Positions 59,230-64,000 of a stretch of 64,000 nt of DNA are shown piece after piece. The position numbers were made by a program, and so were the translations under genes. A model generated the notes under the pieces. That model searched no databases and was not told where the DNA came from. It saw nothing but the letters and a program-made list of their open reading frames with translations. The stretch lies in assembly GCF_018873765.1 (NCBI RefSeq), contig NC_057924.1:8246001-8310000 (forward strand), given 5' to 3'. The stretch comes from Telopea speciosissima. Taxonomy: Eukaryota > Streptophyta > Magnoliopsida > Proteales > Proteaceae. Position 1 is the stretch's first letter, and every line of letters begins with the position of its first letter.

Positions 59230-59640
59230 AACTACAAATAATAATAGTACCGTTGCTAAATGCGACCACGCCATGTGGTTTGGAAATCACCATTATTAAG
59301 TAGTTGCGGGGTAAGTCATGGCGATAAAAAAGTGTGGCCGGTAAAATTAGTGACGTTTTATTGATATTCAGTGGCAGTGATTACCGTCGCCGTTTAAATT
59401 AGCGACAATTTTTTAAGGGAAGTAGTTCTCTGTCCGGGAGTGTGGCCTACGCTAGCACTCCCATGTGTCTATCTCTCTCCTCCTCAAAACAAGGGGCAAA
59501 TGTGTCTTTTCATATGGAGAGGAAAGAGATAGACTCATGGGATTGCTGGCATAGGCCACACTCCCGGACAGAGAACTTTTCCCATTTTTAATATTCAATA
59601 GCGGTGAGTAACGCCAATGATAATCAAATTTCTTGTAGTG
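59230..59640. mobile_element. CACTA-like non-autonomous element with a nested MITE
   Basis: The right end in reverse complement reads CACTACAAGAAATTTGATTA. The left end reads ACTACAAATAATAATAGTAC with the first C lost. Subterminal GTCGCC/GCGAC motifs are typical of plant CACTA elements. It is interrupted at 59,424-59,577. Confidence 0.65.
59424..59577. mobile_element. Foldback MITE nested in the CACTA-like element
   Basis: 154 bp with about 34-bp inverted repeats, AGTTCTCTGTCCGGGAGTGT at each end with three mismatches further in. This is the best-preserved member of a family also seen at 9,398-9,556 and, in eroded form, near 50,600 and 29,580. Confidence 0.8.
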
Positions 59641-60469
59641 AAATATAAGAAAAGTTTCCACAACACTAGAGTGAGCAACTCTCTTGCAGTGCCTCTTCCA
59701 TGACAACCCCTGACATTCTCTCTCCTTTGCCTCTACTGGCAAAACGGATCGTGCACCTCCCATTGGCGTACCCTTCCCGCTTCGGCATTGCGGGAAATCC
59801 TTACCCATTAAATATTTGTTGTATTCTTTTTGGGGAAGAGATTTCTATTTGGGAGCACAGGGACAATGGGAACGTGTGAGAAAGCATCAACATGAGAGAG
59901 ATTTCTACGTTGCATGGGGGGTGAGGTGGTCATTTCATACCATCATGTGTCTGGGCCTAGGAACTACACTCCCATTCAGGCTGGTCCAACCAATATTAAC
60001 ATCATCAACCTTTTCCATTCCCAATGTCCAATCAAGTTAATAATCAAATTGCTTTCAAAATTCAAGGTCAAAAGAAATTTGACTTTTGAGGCTGTTACAA
60101 CAGACATGATTACAGAGTATTAATTTATAATACACTACAGACAGTTTCTGTTACAAAAATCATAAAACCCACAAAACTCTTTACCATAAAAGCAAAATCT
60201 TTTTTAAAATCCGCCGAGGAAATTATGCCAAGTTGCAAATTCTAGCTGAATCTTCCATTCACATTTGTAACCCTCGTTGAATGCCTTTAATTCATGGTTG
60301 TTTCTTCTTCTAATCTTTTTCCATATATGAAGCATGAAGAATGCTACCCAGCACACACAAAAGTCTCACTCCTCCAACCTTCTTCCTCCATTTCTCCTTA
60401 CTCAAATAAATCTCCATTTAATTTCCTCTGTTTTCAGTTTTCTGCCATCCTTTCATCATCTTCAAGATC

Positions 60470-63400
60470 ATGGGCCGTAAGAAGCTAACGATCAAGAAAC
60501 TAGAGACCCCAGTTGCTCGTCAAGCAACGTTTATGAAAAGAAAGAATGGGATCATAAAGAAAGCTGAAGAGTTATCTATTCTGTGTAACACTGATGTTGG
60601 TGTCATCATGTTCTCTCCAAATGATCGCTTGACCACCTTTTGTAGCCGTGGAATGTAAGTGCATGCAGCAAATTAGTCTATAATGATAATAATTCTTCTT
60701 TAGCAGTGATTTTTTTTCTCTGAAATGTTTATGTTTCGAGTAGCCTTGAGGAGCTCTTGATCCGTGTTCTTCAACAGTCTTATCGGACAAAAGGAACGTA
60801 AGTCATTTTTCTTACACAAACTCAAACTCAGGGATTTAAAATGGATAGATAGATTTTTACTATCAAGGCAATCACCAATTCAATTTTATTTTCTTGGTCC
60901 ATTTTTGCAGAGCCTTTAAGAGTAACGAGGTAATCAGCTCAACAAAACCATGGATTTTGATCCCTCAATCTCTTCCCCAGGCCAGCCGGTGTTGCCTTGT
61001 GTTGGGTGTTTGTGTTTTTGCCTCACAGACATATAATTGATATTTTCTGCTTTTTTTTTTTTGTTTTGTTTTTTTTTCTTGATACATTGCAGCATCTCGT
61101 CAGCTCTATGACGCATTTGAAGTATGAAGCACAGATAATGGAGCTGCTTGCTGAGTTAGTCCCTATCTCTCTCTCTCACACATACAAGTAGTAGTTCTTA
61201 GTTTTTACTTCCTTCAGCGAATTATGTGTTTTTGAGGTCCCTATAATTGTAAAATTAGTGTTATCCTCTCTCCATTTTATTGCATATGTATGCAATTTTT
61301 TAATTTAGGACTGAGTTTTCCTTATAAGCCATGGTGAATGGGAATCCATTCACTACAGGGCTTCAGACGCGCACGGGAGGGTGTTTTGGGGGAACATACT
61401 AAAACCATACAGAGAGTTTGTGAACCCCTAAGATGTGTGGTGAACCTTCACTACATGGTGAAGGAAAACTTTCTCCGTTCATTTATAAACAATTTAAAGG
61501 GAGAAGTTCATGCATGCAATTTGCATTACTTCTAGACTTCATCCTGATTTAGGTTATGTTTATTTCAATATTAAATGTCCGATAGTAAAAGTTTATATTT
61601 GTTGTTTTCCGAAGTACTTTTTGATCCAAGTTAAATATGCAATTAAGGTTATTAAACGCGGAATCAGGATCCGAATCAGGTCCAGCCGTTTCTGGTTCCG
61701 ATTCAATCAAAATTGATCAAGAATCAACCTGAACCCTAGAAATGCAATGGGAATTGGCTTCTCTGGAAGGGAGAAAATCAGGACTGGCATCGGCCGATCT
61801 GATCGTAATTCTTGAAACCGTGTATGCAACTCACCCTCCACCCACCAAGTTTCAATTGGATGAATCTCATGTATGGGCAAGACTCAATTGAGTTCAACTG
61901 AATGTTAAATTAGTGAAGATACTCAAATAAATTAAACTCACCATAATAATTAAATTTTAACCCCAACTATCATTATTCATCTCTCATTAGAAAAATTAAG
62001 CTTATTGTAAACATGTAATTAGAGATAGGATGTTAAAGTTAAAACTATTTGGGTAAATAATTAGTGAATAATTTGGCTTTTTGCTCCCTTTCCTCTTCTC
62101 TACCCCTCGTGGAATCAAAGAATCAATAAGCGCATGAATTAAATAGGGATATTGGAGAAAATGTTGAACAACAAAGACACTTTGAACGGGGATCAAATTG
62201 TGTAGCGTGCGAGAGAGTTCTGAATTCCGTTTGGAGAGCATACCATACTTCGGCAGCAGTATCCAAACCAACAACATATGGTAGAACCTCTGGTGTTAGA
62301 GAGGAGATAATCCAGCTGAGTACCAGCTGGTCTTTACAAACCCATTCGGAGAAAGCTGGGTTTGGCACAGTGGTGATGGTTCCTGTCTGTGGAAGAGAAG
62401 CATCGGTGGTTCCCGTCGCAGTTGTTGCTGTCACGGCGGTGACCGTCTGATTGATAGTAGGGGAAGGGCAGACAAGGCTGCCATCAATGAAACCTAATAA
62501 ATCTTGACTTCTAATTGAGGAGTGGAAGTAGCTGTGTCTTCCATAAAAGAAAATTATCAATAGTGAGTTTGTGACTGAGATGTTGATGGACACTGGGTGG
62601 GTTGGTGGTGCGGAAGATGAATGAGATGAAGAGGAGTAATGAGGAAGTCATTTTGTCGTCCAGGAAAAGTATTGGTCGACTGATACCATGTGAAGATACT
62701 AGATTTGAGAGAAGTCTCACTTAACCCATTTGAAGTTGGGTTGCAAGTTTAAATTTAAAATAGGGTTACATCTCACTTATCGGATAAGCCTTGAATAGGT
62801 CAAAGCCAAAGTTTAGAATTTGAAAACCAAACCAAATCTTATCTACTTCCTTAACAAATATCAAGCATGAAAGGCAAAGAAAGAATTTCTTTTCTTGACA
62901 TTCAAAAATGTTAGATGTAATAACGGAGATTATGTTAGCTGTAATATTTCCATTGATTCTGTTTCCTTGTTTAAGTGTTGCCAATTTTGATGTTACTCTC
63001 TTGTATTTTTTCCATCCATTGTAATGGAATTGACACAAAATATTATCAACTTACATGGTGTTAGAGCCTCTAATTGTTTCTCTGCTACCTCCTTTGTCGG
63101 TTTCATCTTCTCTAGTTGTTTCTATTTTATTTTTAAATTTGACAAGAAGGGTGGTTAGTAAATCATGCACTACAAAATGCTTCCCTTGTCATTGGCAAAT
63201 TGGTCTTTAGTTTATAATTTATTATCTACTAAAATAATTTTGGGTATCATGATTTCAGTATACACATCGCTTAACGATCATTTTTCATATCTAACCAAGC
63301 ACTTCGTGGTCTAAATTCTCACTTTGGCATTTGTCACAGTTATACATTGCACGAATACATACATTTATTTATCCATAATTTGAATTCTTTTTGCTAATGA

Positions 63401-64000
63401 TAGTTTTCTCTTTTTTTCCCTGCATATGTATGGGGGATTCTTTGTACTCCTGCTTATATGCGTAATTAATGGTGGTGTGGCTTACAAGTTCAGGAAGGAG
63501 GTAATATTTGATCGAGCCATGAGATGGCATCTTTGTGTTTAAATTTATTGCTTTGTTTGCATTTACTGAATTCAATTTTACTGCTACCTTTCCATTAGGC
63601 TCTTGAAACGGAGTTCAACACGCTAAAGCAACAACTCAGTGTGGTCCGAGAAACTACGAGGTTTTCTTTTTCTTTTTCCTTTCATAAATAAATTTCCTAC
63701 TATCTGGCAGTGTTTACAAGCTTGCCCTTAAGATGCTTTTTGCTGCCTTACATGGTTACTATGTGATGTGTGAAGGGGAAAGATTGAAAACAAGTACAGA
63801 AGCTTGAAGTTCTTTTGAGAATTATAGTATAGAGGAACTAAATGCATCTAATCTTAAAGTAAATTTGAGTGGTTTAGATATACAAAGTAGTATGTAGATC
63901 AATAATAAGAACTACTTGAACTACAAATGTAGGTATTATAACCCGAGTCACTACCCTGTTGAATCACTTCATCAAGCAGAAATGAGCGAGAATTTCATTA
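60470..64000 (+). CDS. MIKC*-type MADS-box transcription factor, copy 2, cut by window end
   Basis: Exons 60470-60654, 60744-60797, 60911-60929, 61093-61154, 63494-63500 (7 nt), 63599-63660 and 63933 onward into the window end. All have splice sites equivalent to copy 1 and no stop or frameshift. The MADS domain reads MGRKKLTIKKLETPVARQ, FMKRKNGIIKKAEELSIL, NTDVGVIMFSP, so core DNA-contact lysines and arginines are kept. K-like region ALETEFNTLKQQLSVVRE, YYNPSHYPVESLHQAEMSEN. Same exon lengths as copy 1 throughout. Intron 4 (61,155-63,493) holds a copia gag piece absent from copy 1. The remaining exons (8-11 by analogy) lie beyond 64,000, so full function is unproven. Confidence 0.9.
62206..62853 (-). 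mobile_element. Copia gag fragment in intron 4 of MADS copy 2
   Basis: Minus strand: an LTR-like stretch, then a partial primer site (TGGTATCAG at 62,682-62,690), then gag-like sequence. Gag motifs are LSHKLTIDNFLLWKTQLLPL, GFIDGSLVCPSP, NPAFSEWVCKDQLVLSWIIS and LTPEVLPYVVGLDTAAEVWY. Frames are offset between the two parts. Copy 1 lacks this insertion; flanking intron sequence resumes on both sides. Confidence 0.78.
62854..63067 (+). repeat. Copia LTR end and eroded primer-binding site, copy 2
   Basis: AGCTGTAATATTTCCATTGA, a TTGTATTTTTTCCATCC-like LTR end, then TGGTGTTAGAGC. The counterpart in copy 1 is 53,236-53,352, so this remnant predates the gene duplication. Confidence 0.6.

Overview
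This is nuclear DNA from a flowering plant. The evidence is spliceosomal genes with GT-AG introns, plant-only gene families (MIKC*-type MADS box, class IVc bHLH, CXXS-type thioredoxin, ATK-type kinesin-14), an Au-type SINE, copia, L1 and RTE retroelements, hAT/MULE/CACTA miniature elements and a decayed plastid 16S rRNA insertion. Gene density is low, about one gene per 9 kb, and repeats fill the gaps. I cannot name the species; a eudicot or an early-diverging angiosperm is the likeliest group.

Layout. 1-8.2 kb: a repeat-rich block with a copia primer-binding site, an Au-type SINE in a 16-bp target duplication and a decayed copia element with a 3' LTR. 8.2-8.4 kb: first coding exon of a class IVc bHLH (ILR3/bHLH104-like), minus strand; its other exons are not in the window. 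10-14 kb: foldback MITEs and two L1 RNase H tails. 15.9-16.2 kb: a small membrane-anchored proline-rich protein. 18.5-20.6 kb: hAT and MULE-type elements with intact target duplications. 20.9-22.2 kb: a three-exon CXXS1-type thioredoxin with a WCMPS active site. 23.5 kb: a tRNA-like SINE. 25.3-28.8 kb: a long 5'-truncated L1 with a 14-bp duplication. 31.7-37.9 kb: a complete 17-exon kinesin-14 (809 aa). 42.2-42.7 kb: a plastid-derived fragment. 43.5-46.5 kb: a 12-exon IFRD-family gene (399 aa).

47.4-64 kb is the most informative part: a tandem duplication of a unit made of an L1 remnant plus a MIKC*-type MADS-box gene. Copy 1 (51,264-55,369) is complete with 11 exons and 278 aa. Copy 2 (60,470 to the window end) is open as far as it is visible. 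Both need a 7-nt microexon to keep frame. Because each copy acts as the empty site for insertions in the other, the order of events can be read: an L1 remnant, a copia LTR end and a MITE-like segment predate the duplication, while an RTE element and a MULE-type MITE (copy 1) and a minus-strand copia gag piece (copy 2) came later.

The genes do not form a functional cluster. Roles inferred from their families are iron-response transcription (bHLH), redox chemistry (CXXS1), spindle motility (kinesin-14), stress/developmental regulation (IFRD) and probable male-gametophyte transcription (MIKC* MADS). I found no CRISPR array, operon or clearly new enzymatic system. The best candidates for new biology are the tandem MADS pair with its microexon and a switch-II-helix substitution in the kinesin.
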